From assembly GCA_023846275.1 (NCBI GenBank), contig CM043865.1, forward strand, positions 9,784,068 through 9,848,067: DNA of 64,000 nt, given 5' to 3'. Under the pieces are notes generated by a model, which was not told where the DNA came from, did not search any database, and saw only the letters and a program-made list of their open reading frames with translations. Position 1 is the stretch's first letter. Every line of letters starts with the position of its first letter. The DNA comes from Vanilla planifolia (taxonomy: Eukaryota > Streptophyta > Magnoliopsida > Asparagales > Orchidaceae). Shown piece by piece: positions 38,901-50,000 of this stretch. The position numbers and the translations under genes are program-made.

Positions 38901-40125
38901 TGTCCTCAAAAAAGGCCAACATGACGGCATTAATACTCTCAGGTGAATCCACTACTCTACCATCCACATCCTTGAGCAGAGTAATGCGATTCTTACGCCA
39001 TCGAGCAGACGCAGCCGCATGAAAGAATCTGGAATTGCGGTCCCCCAGCTGCGCCCAGTGAAGCTTCGCACGCTGCCACCACCATTTCTCTTCAAGGGCA
39101 CACCCACGATGAAATGTGGAGATCAACTGTGCAAGACACGAGTTCTCTTCCTCATTCAGTCCTTCCTCCGATTCCTTCGTTTGCAAACTGTTGATCCGTC
39201 TCTCCAACACAACATTGTTATCAACAAGATTCCCCACCTCTGTTCTACTCCACCTCCGCAGAGCTACAAGGGAGCGGTGAAATTTTGTTGAAAGCTTTTC
39301 CATATCGTTTCCGCCAGCCCGGCGGCCCCATGCATGGTGCACCACCCCAATAGACTGTGGGAAATCCAACCAAGCATTCTCAAAATGTAGCCTTGCTGCG
39401 CTCCTCTGTGGGTGACAGCTTCCCAACTTGACCAGCAAAGGGCAGTGATCGGAACCCAGGCGACTGAGGTGCGAGATCGAGCACTCCGGGAACTCTTGCA
39501 ACCCCGCAGAGTTGAGCAGCACCCTGTCAAGCCTCTCCAAAATTCTTGCACGACCCTGCTTCCCGTTGCTCCATGTGAAGATGTTTCCAGAAAAACCCAC
39601 GTCCACCAACTGCATTTCTTGCATGAAATCCGCAAACTCCCTCTGCTCTCTGCCAAATTTGAATTTTCTGCCGCCCCGTTTCTCCTCCTGCGACATTACG
39701 ATGTTCAAATCACCCGCCACCATTAGAGGATCATCCCCAGAAGCCACGCTCCTCACTAAGTCCCAAACCTCACACCGCTTTGAGTGTTCTTTAGGGCCAT
39801 ACACCACACAGCATCCCAGACTCTTCATGCCTCTGAGCCTGATCTCAAGTGCAACAACATGGAGTGATGACACCTTGATCGTGATATCCACCCAACGCTT
39901 CCACAGCATTATGATTCCTGCAGACATCCCAGCTGAGGGCTGAACTGCAAAACTCCATTCCCTCCCAAGCAGCCAGTCAGCATCTTTGCGCACAAAGGAT
40001 TGAGCTCTCGTCTCCACCAAAGCCACCACCGCAACACCATTCTCACGAACAAGTCTTTGTAAGTAACACTTAGATTTCCTATCTCGGACTCCCCTAATGT
40101 TCCAAAACACAACGCTTACTGTCAT
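35959..40125 (-). CDS. LINE ORF2 protein: AP endonuclease, reverse transcriptase, RNase H
   Basis: A single 1388-residue frame starting at an ATG. Residues 1-235 are an apurinic-type endonuclease: Asn9, Glu38, GDLN 138-141, FTWSN 183-187, SDH 225-227. Residues about 495-760 are the reverse transcriptase: motif A with Asp587 (LDMAQAYD), RQGCPLSP and the catalytic YADD at 691-694. Residues about 1050-1115 are the zinc-binding zf-RVT-like segment (WKLKTLPRVRMFLWR, Cys/His residues to DCPQAQIFW). Residues about 1230-1370 are an RNase H with Asp1240, Glu1278, Asp1304 and Asp1352. All catalytic residues I can check are present, so the enzyme could be active. A run of thirteen C on the coding strand encodes the PPPP before the RNase H (window 36433-36445). 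A slip there would cut off the RNase H. Confidence 0.95.
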   Translation of the reverse strand: MTVSVVFWNIRGVRDRKSKCYLQRLVRENGVAVVALVETRAQSFVRKDADWLLGREWSFAVQPSAGMSAGIIMLWKRWVDITIKVSSLHVVALEIRLRGMKSLGCCVVYGPKEHSKRCEVWDLVRSVASGDDPLMVAGDLNIVMSQEEKRGGRKFKFGREQREFADFMQEMQLVDVGFSGNIFTWSNGKQGRARILERLDRVLLNSAGLQEFPECSISHLSRLGSDHCPLLVKLGSCHPQRSAARLHFENAWLDFPQSIGVVHHAWGRRAGGNDMEKLSTKFHRSLVALRRWSRTEVGNLVDNNVVLERRINSLQTKESEEGLNEEENSCLAQLISTFHRGCALEEKWWWQRAKLHWAQLGDRNSRFFHAAASARWRKNRITLLKDVDGRVVDSPESINAVMLAFFEDKWHCEDRQLPPLNVALHAAVSGDMAEQLCCKVTELEVINAIRGISKNRAPGNDEISAEFIHGFWEITRKDITNTVLAFFETKRMPKEWKETLVVLIPKRQGACTPEHFRPISLCNTIYKVVARILVNRLKPWLHILISREQGAFVPGRSISDNIFLAQEMASRMHSCTSKSGLMAIKLDMAQAYDCVRWDYLFGIMKCMGFPPLWCEWIAACILSPSFGVLVNGVRLPWVEAQRGLRQGCPLSPYLYVVATEYFSALVHDYETKQLLGFRPGQHAPRLSHLLYADDILLYAEATCRAASAVCNVMEEFSEAAGLQVNLSKSKVFFSRKSSRKQTKLLEEKLSIARGSSLIYLGVPIAARRLKRKDFDFLIQKLEACIACWQIRPLSLAGRATLATSVLNAIPSYILSHCAVPMGVVDEIEKRVRSFLWCGVSNMQSMHYASWHQVTLPKDAGGLGLRDFRIWQRVLLMKQCRRLLSREDSPWVDVMRRKYNVMHTVLRIPWNASHACKLVLDAMPTAVARFVWRIGDGKKARFEEDNWLGFLPLCSWPTFINMATTWPASVAECISATGDWDVTRIREWAGAPLLDRVLHLPRARSSEQDILVQVHTEKQAVDNGRLYQDLKGCADDGLSWKKSRSSEQLRGIWKLKTLPRVRMFLWRVVEDHLPTEAWLARRGMAVNNRCTWGCAAVETTQHVFWDCPQAQIFWTDLHARDAISAVLKYRTAHAGLTFVDQLMELVASPAARRWDVADHAALLATFMYYIWERRNSQRHNGHVGIPSFLMQNARLETVAAAKHSRLYPSMSSGNPCSSSEVSVTHSWVPPPPTGWIKVNCDAACGEVSAGLGIVVRDSLGIPLLALGKGVVSQACEAMEVQAMMEALKLLEGSLAQYRAVEIQTDSMLALLEVRKTVANPTEVGPFAVAIAHARSLDALRITHIYREGNAPADWVARDARCHDFVWKRGMPLPKPLAKLLLKDFLFDPP
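36433..36445 (+). repeat. 13-base G homopolymer inside LINE ORF2
   Basis: Thirteen consecutive G on the + strand, read as C on the coding strand within the proline linker before the RNase H domain. It keeps frame in this sequence. Confidence 0.95.
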
Positions 40126-40306
40126 CTAACAGTTGAGTATTGTTACACCCGTGCCAGCGTTAGGCCGTAGTAGCCGCATCCGTGTAGATAACTTCGTGAC
40201 ACAATGCCAGTTTGCCACCTCCCTTAACGAGTCAGCTGCAGTCAGCCAATGTCCAGCCCCAGGTCTCTTGCGCCCCACGAAGCGCAGCCAAGGAGTTCCC
40301 CTCCTA

Positions 40307-40975
40307 CTACTTGCGATTATACCGATCATCCCTACATATACCATCCTCCGATATGTATTCAAACTCCCGCCTAGGCTTCTTCCCCACATCTGCCCTTGCT
40401 TTTGTGAACCAAGCCCGTCTTATCATGTCCCTTCCATGAGCCATGGAGAGACTCCTCGCCCTGGCAGTTTCTCCCCTTTGATGCTGGGCCAACCTGGGAG
40501 CAATTTTCTGTACATTGCCAAAGCGTGCAATTGCACCTTGTCTTTTACGTCGAGGTAGGACTAGCATCCATGGACCAAGGCCCCCCAGCTTCGCCTTTTC
40601 CTCCAGTCCACGTGCATGGCGCTCTGGCTCCCTCTGGACCTTATAGCCCATCGCTTTATTGTGTTCGCAGCATGGAGTGTTAACCGCGTCCGTCACCGAC
40701 CTGTGCACAGGCTCCTTACTGCCACCAGCAACCGCTTCTTCCTTGCTAGTAGTTGTCGAGATATTGTTATCCGTAGGTTCAATATGGCCCATAGCTGTTT
40801 CATCCTTCTCCCGCGCCTCCATCTCAGTAGGGTTAACCTGCATAGCCGCCTGAGACTCATGCATAGTGCAACGCACAGTAAGGTGTCCGACCCGGCCACA
40901 GCTAAAGCAGACCGTAGACAACCCCTCATATTCGAAAGGCTGATACGCTCGGCCAAACTCCCTGCTTAGCCAAGT
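40307..40975 (-). pseudogene. LINE ORF1, 5'-truncated, with zinc knuckle
   Basis: The open frame runs from near 40975 to a stop at 40307. Its start is lost: the frame has no ATG before the conserved FEYEGL motif. A CCHC knuckle follows (CFSCGRVGHLTVRC). The normal N-terminal part of plant L1 ORF1 proteins (a DUF4283-type RNA-binding region) is missing, as expected from incomplete reverse transcription. The remaining C-terminal part is basic and low in complexity. It is a nucleic-acid-binding partner of ORF2 (family knowledge), here not complete. Confidence 0.8.
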
Positions 40976-42885
40976 AAAGAAGATGACATTAGAGTTTTAG
41001 GTTATTTACTTGATTTTATTGACATCTATTACTTACTCTTGATTTACATGCAAAATTATAAGATTGAGAATGAAATTTTATTAGCATTATTTACTTATGA
41101 AAGTTGGAATGCTTCCAAAATTTTATTAACCATGATGGTGTTTTTAGCTATATTGATTTGGCATGAATATTGGTGAAAAAATTCAAGATTTAAGAAAGAG
41201 ATGTTATGGATGATTTTCTCTTAAAAAAAAGCTTTTGAATCCAAAATTTACATGAATCATGTATGATTTTTTCCAATTTTGTTGAACAATTTGCCATGGG
41301 AACAAATTTTAGGTGAAATCCTTAGGACAAATTAATTATCATGCTTGATGAATCAAACTTTGTTTTAGACATGATTATTTGAATTCTTGTTTGAGCAAGG
41401 ACATAAAGATGAAAACCCATGTTTTTATACATGAAATCATAGTTAAGAAGATAATGACAAACACAATTATGCTATTTGATCTAGTCAGAGACATGGACAC
41501 TAGGATAGAAACCTTGAACTTGTTCAAAACCCTAAGAAATTATTGCAACCAAGTAATTGTCTTATCTTAATTTTGCTTGGGTATTTAGCATCATGGCTTG
41601 TTTATGTCACGGGGAGGCTCATCTCTGACATTAAATAGACCTAGATGGCTTCTAAGGTAAGATGAAGTCCTCAATTTTTAGTTAAGGAACTTAGTAAGAC
41701 TCGATTATAAGCCTTAGAAGAAAGTTGTGTTGGTTAAGGATTGATTAGGATTGCAAGAGGTTGGTGGGTTTTGACTAAGTAGGGTTTAAGGAAGCATAGT
41801 CTAGGGATGATAATCAAATAAGGACATTAAGGTAAATTATTATATGATTATTTTTGTATTAGAAGCTCTTACATGGATCTTAATAAATTATATATTTAGA
41901 ATATGTAAGGCTTGATTGCATGAGAAATGAGTTGTTGTTTAGTTTAGATTTGGGTGAGCCCTAAATTAAGATAATATTAGCTTTTATTAGGCTTTAGGTC
42001 TATATTAAAGAAAATCTTAAGATATGGACATAAGATTGTACCATGGATATTACTAAATGGTGAGTCTTATGCATATATAAAATAAGGCATTATGATAGAG
42101 AAGTCCTCAAACAAAGCCTTGGATGAGGATTGGAGGGCTTAGTTTTGCCATTAAGAAAGATGCTACGCTTGGCCAAAAGAAATATCTTAATTTTTAATGA
42201 TGGTTAAACCATATGCATGACTTGATTAATTTAAGACATTAAATAGTCCTATTAGTCTCTTATGACATGAGTTAGCACCCTAAATGATAATTAAGAGAAT
42301 TGTGTGGATGGTTCAAGTGAGACATTTGGATAGATATAGTGTCTCAAATTAGATCAAATGAAAGAAGAGTCACTGGTAGAACTTGTATCAACTAAAAATT
42401 TTGAGTTTATGTGCTTGGCAATGAGCTTAAGAGTAAAGCTAAGGACATGGACTTAGGTAGGAGACCAAGGTTAACCAGGTAGGAGAGATGGTCCTAAATA
42501 AGATCCCAAACAAGATAAATATGAAAGTCTAATTGTTAGTATACTATCTAGACATGATAGAATACCTTAGATAATTGGGTTAAGGATTAAAGGAAATCCT
42601 AGAGAACCTATATAATATGATATGAATCTTAGATAAATATCTTAGATAAGTGGGTTAAGGTTCAGAGAAAGTTATAGAATACTTGGATAGCTAAGTTAAA
42701 GGTTTAGATATAGCCTTATAATTCTTTTGATAATTATAAGAATCATAAATGATTGATTAAAGAATTCTAAGAAAACCTTGAAAATACTTATATTGTGGTT
42801 ATCAGTGGGTTAAATTAGTAGCATGTGGTAAGTAGGACAATTCTATTAGGAAATATCTTATGATGTAGTGGTGAAACCCTCAAGC

Positions 42886-43079
42886 TAGTGATAACATAAC
42901 TCAGAGGAGGATATTAGATTATATAGTGACAACACAACTTGGAGAAGACTATTGGATTATCTAGTAATGACACATCTTAAAAGGGAATATTAGATTTGCT
43001 AATGATGACATAACATGAAGGAGGGTGTTGGATTTTGGCTACTGTGAATAGCATAGCTTGTAGAGGAGTGCCATATTAC
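42886..43079 (+). repeat. 38-bp minisatellite, five units
   Basis: Units start at 42886, 42924, 42962, 43000 and 43040, each beginning TA(G/A/C)TG or TAGTA and ending in a (T/G)ATT-type tail. The first three are exactly 38 bp, the last two about 40 bp. The consensus has TAGTGATAACACAACTTG at the left and GAATATTGGATTAT-like sequence at the right. Divergence increases toward the right. Confidence 0.8.
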
Positions 43080-43959
43080 ATGTCTATACTTCTAATGTGA
43101 TATAAGGACAGATAATGACATAGGTTGCATGGGCTTGGAGGGAATTTCTAATTTCTAATAAGACATTAGGAATTAAATTGGTTACATCATATATTAATCT
43201 AATTTAGACTTGATCACCTAATATTTGTTGCATAACATTCATGATTATAATTGTGATTCATAATACTTATATAAACTTGTTACAGTAACTTGGCTTTATA
43301 TGTTATTTTTATGATACAATTTAAGAATTCTCTATTAGGTTTTGGCTTACTCCCTCTTATTTTTATATATAGAATCAAGGAGATAAGAGCTTAGAATGGG
43401 GATAGTCTATTGACTATTTAGCATTTTCTTAATTATTTATAATTTTATTAGTGATAATAATGTCAATCTTTTTGATTTTAATAATGTAATTAATGGATTC
43501 TATGTTGTTCTAAACTTTATTGATGTACTTTATATTATATTATATCTTATAGATGGGCTTTATTTTTGGATATTTTATTAGTATTTTATGTTTTCTCTTT
43601 ATTGTTATTGATGATGGATATTGTAGTCTGAGCATGCAGATTGTATAATTAAGTTATCTATTACATTGGTATGATGTATGCACTATTGTGCTTAAAAATT
43701 TACCTTTGCTTGGGTTGAACTAGTTCTTAAGTCATATGGATATCCATTTGATAAGGGAGCATAATTCATAATGGGCAACATATTATGAGCTTGGTTATCA
43801 AATTGGGAGATTATGACTCTTGGTTTGAATATTAAGCCCAAGTGAAAAAGTGACTAAGGCCAAGTGCAATGATAAGCATGTGGGTTTGTTACAACACTAG
43901 GAGGTTTAAAAAATTGTTACAAAGGAAAAGTTTTGTAGTTTATCTTAGAATAAGCAACT

Positions 43960-44600
43960 AAGACTTGATCGTACTACCTTCATCCATGTACGATGATCAA
44001 GTTTGCTTTATGTGGTTCATAAGTACTATGTTGTACAATGAAAAATGGATTATCATACTTATATGATTCATCTCTTTGCACATCAGCTTAATGATTTAAG
44101 ATAGATTTTCATACAAATACAATATGATGTATCATATGAGTACAAACATTCAACATTACCATTCTATGCTAGTTGCTCTCAGTTAACTTTAATAAACATG
44201 TATGATTTTACATTGTATTGAAATTACTAAGAGCTTAGCTTAAGAAAAACAAATTATCTTATAATAGTGATCCATTAGCAAACTCACATAATCCATTTAA
44301 ATCTAAAAAATGAATAAGAATATACTAGTATGATTCAAATTGTCATATAATATAATGTACTAAGAACTTAAGTGAAACACCCATAACTTCTATTATATGA
44401 GATGAAGTAAAGTATTATATTTGTATAAGCTGCTTACAAAACCTAAAATATGACAATTAGATAGACACATTGTTTGGGTGATCAGCTTTATCTATATATC
44501 TCCTAGGTACGATCTAATAAGCATACTTGTATGATACATTGCCAAAAGCTCTAACAGTTGGTCCATCTTTTTTAAGAAAGTTAATATAAGCATTACAGTT
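43960..44600 (+). repeat. Member of dispersed CATACTTGTATGAT repeat family
   Basis: Contains CATACTTATATGAT at 44054-44067 and CATACTTGTATGAT at 44522-44535 plus many TACAATA/AGTACAA words. It shares the stretch AAGTATTATATTTGTAT near 44412 with 60186-60199 in the same orientation. It is non-coding, with boundaries unclear. Confidence 0.55.
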
Positions 44601-44654
44601 ATCTTAAATTATTCTAAATCCTTAAAACATATAAATAGAAGTGTATTAAGAATA

Positions 44655-44878
44655 GAAAATAATATAAAAAATAATACATTTTGGCAAAACTTTTAATTGA
44701 TTCATTTTGTTTGATAAGCTTTTCATTCTTATATTTGGAGCATTTGTATTATATTACAATATTGTTCAAGCTTAGGTTCATATTGTTCTTCAAATATTGA
44801 TCATTGGTAACATCTCTTTTAATATATATAGTCATTGTACAGCTTTGCTTTGAGGATTAATGATGCAAGAGCATTTCA
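44655..44878 (+). pseudogene. Possible end of a second gypsy polyprotein copy
   Basis: This segment, just left of the gypsy 5' LTR, resembles the sequence just left of the 3' LTR (53105-53270). Shared parts are AAAACTTTTAATT, TTGGAGCA(C/T)TT(A/G)TA, and GAGGAT..AATGATG leading into the LTR start. In translation, YLEHLYYITILFK parallels QLEHYYTYHLYTTK. If real, a further internal region once preceded this LTR. The alignment is short and judged by eye. Confidence 0.35.
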
Positions 44879-46343
44879 CATTAGCTCAGAACACTCACTA
44901 ATTGGCGTCACGCTAGTCCCATTCAAAATTGGAGTTGTGCTTTAGTCGAATCCTATTTTGATTAGTCATCTTTGTGAATCATAAGTGGATTATAGCACTC
45001 CATTTTTTTATATTGTTATTTCTATTATTTTTGTGTCGTCCAAGCATATTTTATAATAAAATTTGTCATCATTGACATTAATTCCTGTGCATTCTTTGCT
45101 CATTATCGTCTATTATCTGTTATCACCTCATCATTCGCTACTCTCGATTGCTGTCATCGATGATAGCCCACTATTGACTAGTTGCCCAACATCACCTGCT
45201 CGCCCACCATCACCTAGCCTCTCATCGGCCACCCGCACTCTGACCATCATCAACTGTCATCATCCATCTCGTTCATTACTTGGCATCCTAATCACATAGT
45301 CATTAATGTATGATTGTCATGTTACATGATTGTATAATTTTTCTTATGTCATAATTTTTCATGTATTTTTATAATTTGCATATAATGTAGTTGGCTTACT
45401 TAGAGTTAATGTGTTGGAAGTTTAAAGAACTCTTTTAGATTCTCAAGTAATTTAGTTCCAAAATAATCTCTCTATATTGACTTCTCATCTTTCTTATGCT
45501 TATTATTTCGAGGTACATTTAATTTTCTTTTTTTAATCCATAATTGTTGAGTTTTTTTATTTATAAATAGGAGAGACTCTTTTATTATAATATTATTATT
45601 CATGAATAAAATGTTTCTTATTTGTATTCTTTCAACTTTGTGAGTAAAGAGTTTGCACCTAACTATAATTTGAGAGATTTCATCTTCTCCTCTCCTTATG
45701 AGAGATAAGAATTGAAGGTGAAAGACATATAATAGGGAGAGCTGGCAACCAAAAAATTCCCTCTTCTTCTAACACCTTCAAGTTTTTGGCTACCCTTTCA
45801 CTTTTTTTTATCAAACTACCAAACCATCATTTTCTTCAATAAAATCTTAGTAGACCATTTTGTTATCTCTTTAATTGAACTTCTCCACTAACCCAATCTC
45901 CACTTCATCACACTTTTCAATTTTTGGTGCTCCATGTACCAACTCCAAAAAAACTACAAACCATTATCACAAAAAGTGTGAACCCTTTCTCTAACTTTTA
46001 TTTTCTATGTGGTAATTTAATATTAAAGTTTTTTTTTTATCTTATTAAAATATTTCATATAAGATTTATCTTAAATTCTTTATTTAATATGTATAAATTT
46101 AGATATGACAAAACTACTCAATAGGATTTTATACTTAATATTTAATGTGTAGTGGCATACTCGACTAAATAATTTACATTACAACTTTAGACACTAATGG
46201 TGGAATAATTCTAAAATACCTCACATCACCTAGCCATAGTTATTATATAGTATCCTTTAATATTTTTTTATGGTTTATTGAGCATCTCTTATATTATACT
46301 CTTTAAATTAGATCTTGATTGAAGTTTAATTTGTCCTGCATCA
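44879..46343 (+). repeat. 5' LTR of the gypsy element
   Basis: It starts CATTAGCTCAGAACAC (the partner starts TGTTAGCTCACAAACAC) and continues with TTGGCGTCACGCTAGTCCC. A pyrimidine-rich CATCACC-type block follows (45060-45300), then a TATA box TTTATAAATAG (45559-45569), then an AT-rich leader and end near CCTGCATCA. All these landmarks occur in the same order in the 3' LTR. Confidence 0.8.
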
Positions 46344-46347
46344 ACTT

Positions 46348-46359
46348 TGATATTAAAAC
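46348..46359 (+). other. Degenerate primer-binding site
   Basis: TGATATTAAAAC, four bases after the LTR end, keeps 8 of 12 positions of TGGTATCAGAGC. Position fits a retrotransposon primer site. Confidence 0.35.
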
Positions 46360-47059
46360 TCATGATTTTTTACTTAATATAAAAAAAATTCTTTTAGCTT
46401 AGCGTATCTACTAGAAACTCTTAATTGGTTTTAGATGAACTTTATCTTAGGATGTGATATAAAAGTAGTGATGCAACTCCCTATTATCTTTCTTGGGAAC
46501 TAATTAGTTCTATCTTGGAGGTAATCTAGCATAAATAGGATCTTGATCACTTTACTTTCATATTAAAAAATTAAAAAAAAGATATCTCATGTTATTTTCT
46601 TCTTTGATAATCTCTTGTGTGTCAACCCTTTATATGACTACAAGGTCTAATAGGTCTTACCAAATAGTACATCAAAATCATAAATTGAACTAAAAATAAG
46701 GACAAAACTCAAACCAAGATCTTATGATAGAAACAACTCGATCAATAGCCCAACTCACCCACATAATTGGATAAATCCTCCTAAACCAATAGTATGAATC
46801 AAATCTTAGGAAAGAAAGAGTTAATATAAGAAAAGGTGTCACACCTATTGATCTCAAAAAAAAAAAACCTTAAAAGACATAAGAATTATAAAAGAATTGA
46901 TGATCCTTTTAATGAATCCCATCAAGTTATACATGAGAGAAATCATAATTATAGAAGAACAAATAAACTTTTTGATAAATTAAACCTAAATTATAACATA
47001 AATATTTCTAATGAGAAAGTAAGACTTAGGAGTCATTGAGAGAGAGAGAGACAGCACAT

Positions 47060-50000
47060 CCGTAATATGAAATTAGATGTCCTAATTTTTTATGGTAGTT
47101 TCTATCCTAAGGATTACATAGAATAATAAATTTGTATAGATGGTTACTTCGATTAGCACCAAAGGAGTGAGCAAAAAAGATATCTATTTATTAGGACTAA
47201 ATTTACTAATATTGTCCTTAGATTTCTTAGAAACTTAGAATGATAATATATTAACAATGATTAAAAAGTACCCCTAAATTTGGAGAAATATTACAATTAG
47301 GTTGTACAATAGGTTTGTTTCAATAATTTGTAATATTAAATTATTAGATAAATAAGAAAATTTTTTCTAATGTGATAGATTTATTAAGAAATATATTAAT
47401 AAGTTTAAGAATTATAAACTTAAGTATAATATAAATGAACTTGAGCGTGTAGTACTCTCTCATTTTATGATAGGTTTAAAGAAATACATATAAGTTGTGT
47501 TTAACTTGAGAAATATTATTATCTCAAAAAAGCTTATCACATAACTAAAAATATAAAAGAAGTAAAACTTTTTATTTTAAGAAAAATGATAAGCCAATCC
47601 CTTTAAAGGCCTACATCACAATATCTTAATCCACTCATACTCATACTTCATCTACCCCATCCATCATAGTTTTCAAATTCTGTAAACCCATATTACCATC
47701 CACTTTTTAACACTCTTCTTCAAGCTAACCACACAATCTAAAATCGCCTATTTTATGTGCCGTGAAAAGGAGCATGTAGCCATTAACTATCTAGAGAGAG
47801 CAATAATTATGAACTTAGATAATGATAATGAACAAAAAGTGTTAAAGAAAGAAGAAAATATAATACCTAATGATGAAGTTGAGCAACAATTAAAAAACAT
47901 AAAAAAGTATGTGATTTTAATGATTAGGTGCACCCTTACAATGCCATAATTATAAGATAACTAGAGGCACACCAACATCTTTAGAACTAACATAAAAATT
48001 ATGAAATCATATAAGATGATCATGTATAGTGATAATTACATCAATGCAATATCTCTTGAGACTAATAAGTGAATAAGAGCTTCCCTATTAAGACACTCAG
48101 ACCTCTACACTATGTAATGGATAGATAAAATATCTATCTTATTAAATAACAATGTTATATATCCTTAAAATTAGATAGGTATAGAAATAAGATTTTATAC
48201 AATGTCATACTTATGTAAGTATATCATCTTATCCTAAGATATTTATGGTTCTTTAATAAGGACATAACTTTGAAAGATAAGACTAGTATATGTTCTTTTG
48301 TTCATAAAAGAAGGACCATCACATTAATATACACCCCACCTTAGGAGAAAACCTAAGCATTTAAGCTTAGCAAATTTATAAAAAATTTTAAGCCTAAGGA
48401 CCAAAAAAAGAAAGTTAAAGAATTTAAGCTTGATCACATTACTTAATGTTAGGAAGACTCTTGATTAAAGAGACTTAATTTGATTTTTTATAATTAAGAA
48501 GTTAACCACCATCTTACTAGACCCACCACTTATTACACATACTTTATTATATAGATTTTTTAACATTTTTCTCAAATAATTTACTAAACACTTCACTTCT
48601 CATACAAGACATACAATGTATGATCGATCTAGTTCCTAGGTTGATCTTAGCCAACCTTTCTCACTATAGGTTAAACCTAGAGGCTCATATTGAGTTAACT
48701 TATTAAGTAACAAACTTATTGATAAATAATTTATTTGAGAAAGTATTAATTCTTATGTTGTCCCTTCACTTTTAGCTCCTAAAAAGGATGGAATGTGAAG
48801 GATGTGTGTTGATAGTCAGGAAATTAATAAAATCATAATAAAATATAGGTTTTCATTTTCAATTTACTCTTAGATCACATTTTAGATGCCATTATATTTT
48901 TAAAAATAGACTTAAAAATGGTTACCACTAAGTATGGATTGAGATAAGAGACAAATGGAAGACAACATTTAAGATTAAGGATGGTTTATATGAATAGTTA
49001 ATGATGCTATTTGGATTATCAAATATACTAAGTATATTCATGAGATTGATAACCTAAGTTCTAAACTCGTACTCAGAATAATTTACTATAGTATACTTTG
49101 ATATTATTTTAGTTTATAATAAGTCTATTAAAGATCACATAGACTATTTACATAAATTATATAGTACTCTAAAAAAGAAACACTTATTTGCCAATTTAAA
49201 GAAATGTGAATTCTTCACACTTGATGTTATCTTCTTAAGGTACATAGTTTCTTCTAAAAGGTTATCTATCAATCCAAGCAAAGTCAAGACAATTAATGAG
49301 TATTCTACTCCAAAAAAAATTCATGACATTAGAAGATCTATGATTAAGCCACCTTTTATCGATGATTTATTAAAGACTTTAGTACTACCTTGTTTACTAA
49401 TTACACTACTTCATATAAATTTACTTGGATAAAATCTATAGACTTATCTTTTAAAAAATTGAAAGAGGCTATGGCCAAGGCACCATTCTAAAAATACCTT
49501 ATTTTACTACTACCTTTGAGGTTGTATGTAATGCATTAGGAGTAGGGATAAGATGTTCTTAGTCTTTAGCAAAGGTAAACATCTTATTACCTTTTTTAGT
49601 AAGAAACTTAATGACATTAGAAAGAAGTATGCTACACATGAAAAAGAATTGTATATTATTGTTCAATCTTTAAGATATTAGAGACATTATTTGTTGCCTA
49701 ATAGATTTGTCCTATACTCTGACCATAAGGTACTTACGTTTCTAAATTTCCAACACAACCTTAGTCATAGGCATGTCAAATGGTTTGAGTACAAAGAAAA
49801 GTACACATTTGTTACTAAGCACAAACCCAACTTAAAAAATAATGTAGCTGATGCACTTGGTTGACATGTTCCCCTATTAACTATTTTGTCTGTAAAGATC
49901 CTAGATTTGGACCAAATTAAAAACTAATATCCTGACTATCTTAACTTTGAACTAATATATCAAGAAATCAAATCAACTCCAATCCTCATATTCAAAGATT

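Larger units (their letters stand above)
35894..40975 (-). mobile_element. L1-type LINE with RNase H, 5'-truncated, apparently recent
   Basis: A GC-rich block of about 5.1 kb stands out sharply from AT-rich flanks. On the - strand it runs from a truncated ORF1 (ends 40307) through a 181-bp spacer to a full ORF2 (40125-35959) and a short 3' tail. It ends in an 18-base poly(A) (T run at 35894-35911). Order and domains fit plant L1-clade elements that carry a C-terminal RNase H. The intact long frame and clear poly(A) suggest a recent insertion. Target-site duplications are not clear: GAAAACATTCAATG after the tail is only loosely like AAAACTCTAATG near 40990-41001 (both read on the - strand). 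Confidence 0.9.
40976..44654. other. Repeat-rich intergenic DNA with a minisatellite
   Basis: No gene. The AT-rich sequence contains reiterated motifs of the type TTAGATAAGTGGGTTAAGG around 42550-42680 and a 38-bp tandem repeat at 42886-43079. From about 43960 it carries a member of the CATACTTGTATGAT family. The left end may continue the element into which the LINE inserted. Confidence 0.5.

Noticed and set aside
36043-40969. Many long + strand open frames over the LINE
   Set aside because: They are antisense shadows of the GC-rich ORF1 and ORF2 and show no domain of their own.
42886-43079. Minisatellite as a CRISPR array
   Set aside because: Units are contiguous without unique spacers, and the DNA is plant nuclear.
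45063-45299. Open frames in the CATCACC-rich blocks (also 53459-53734) as genes
   Set aside because: Both lie at the same place in the two gypsy LTRs and are low-complexity U3 sequence.
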